Shown here: one piece after another, positions 6,213-6,256 of the stretch | Layout: every line of letters starts with the position of its first letter | How positions within the stretch are numbered: position 1 is the stretch's first letter | Source of the DNA: Bacteroidota bacterium | GTDB lineage: Bacteria; Bacteroidota; Bacteroidia; Bacteroidales; VadinHA17 | Assembly (NCBI GenBank): GCA_022711195.1 | Contig: JAKLFN010000128.1 | Location: forward strand, 1 to 6,256 | Length of the DNA: 6,256 nt | Reading direction: 5' to 3' | Notes under the pieces: model-generated | What the model was told of the DNA's origin: nothing | The model's database searches: none | What the model saw: only the letters and a program-made list of their open reading frames with translations | Translations under genes and position numbers: made by a program

Positions 6213-6256
6213 ATTGAATGACCATTGAATGACAATCAAATGACCATTGAATGACA
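6201..6256 (-). repeat. 11-bp tandem repeat, five copies, running off the window end
   Basis: Read on the plus strand from 6202 the units are ATTGAATGACC, ATTGAATGACC, ATTGAATGACA, ATCAAATGACC and ATTGAATGACA, covering 6202-6256 with no interruption. On the minus strand the same DNA is a run of GTCATTCAATG modules, differing by two bases from the GTCATTCGGTG modules of the neighbouring 29-bp repeat. The period of 11 is not a multiple of three, so it does not look like a coding repeat. The array reaches the last base and its full copy number is unknown. Confidence 0.85.

Noticed and set aside
6103..6256. CRISPR array
   Set aside because: Repeats are directly adjacent or separated by seven-base spacers that are themselves similar, the units are imperfect, and no unique 30-bp-range spacers or cas genes are present.

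Overview
The window reads as chromosomal DNA of a member of the Bacteroidota. Three things point there: an outer-membrane TonB-dependent receptor with an N-terminal carboxypeptidase-regulatory-like domain, good matches to the Bacteroidota promoter -7 box TAnnTTTG, and weak or absent Shine-Dalgarno sequences before every start codon. The genus cannot be read from the sequence. All three full-length genes look intact, and no transposase, integrase, phage gene, rRNA or tRNA was seen.

Layout, left to right. Positions 1-107 hold the 3' end of a small YwbE-family gene, followed by a short hairpin over its stop codon and a good promoter candidate. Positions 220-1545 encode a long, group-II-type 6-phosphofructokinase, the committing step of glycolysis. 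Its active site combines GGDG with PKTIDND, which predicts ATP rather than pyrophosphate as phosphoryl donor. Positions 1721-4093 encode a 790-residue TonB-dependent outer-membrane receptor of unknown substrate with no SusD partner in view. Converging on it from the minus strand is uvrC (4284-6071), the dual-incision nuclease of nucleotide excision repair, with its catalytic residues and four-cysteine cluster all present.

The genes are not an obvious functional unit: central metabolism, envelope transport and DNA repair sit side by side, each apparently with its own transcription signals. The two unusual parts are non-coding. In the 190-bp gap between the convergent receptor and uvrC genes lies a parS-like site with the perfect 12-bp palindrome TTCCACGTGGAA (4265-4276). 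Upstream of uvrC, from about 6103 to the window end, lies a compact two-part repeat array. A 29-bp tandem repeat and an 11-bp tandem repeat are built from the same 11-base module, GTCATTC(GG/AA)TG. The two parts run in opposite orientation and meet at an interrupted hairpin (6173-6212). The array continues past the window edge.

No new protein system is visible. The repeat array and the parS-like site are the observations most worth following.
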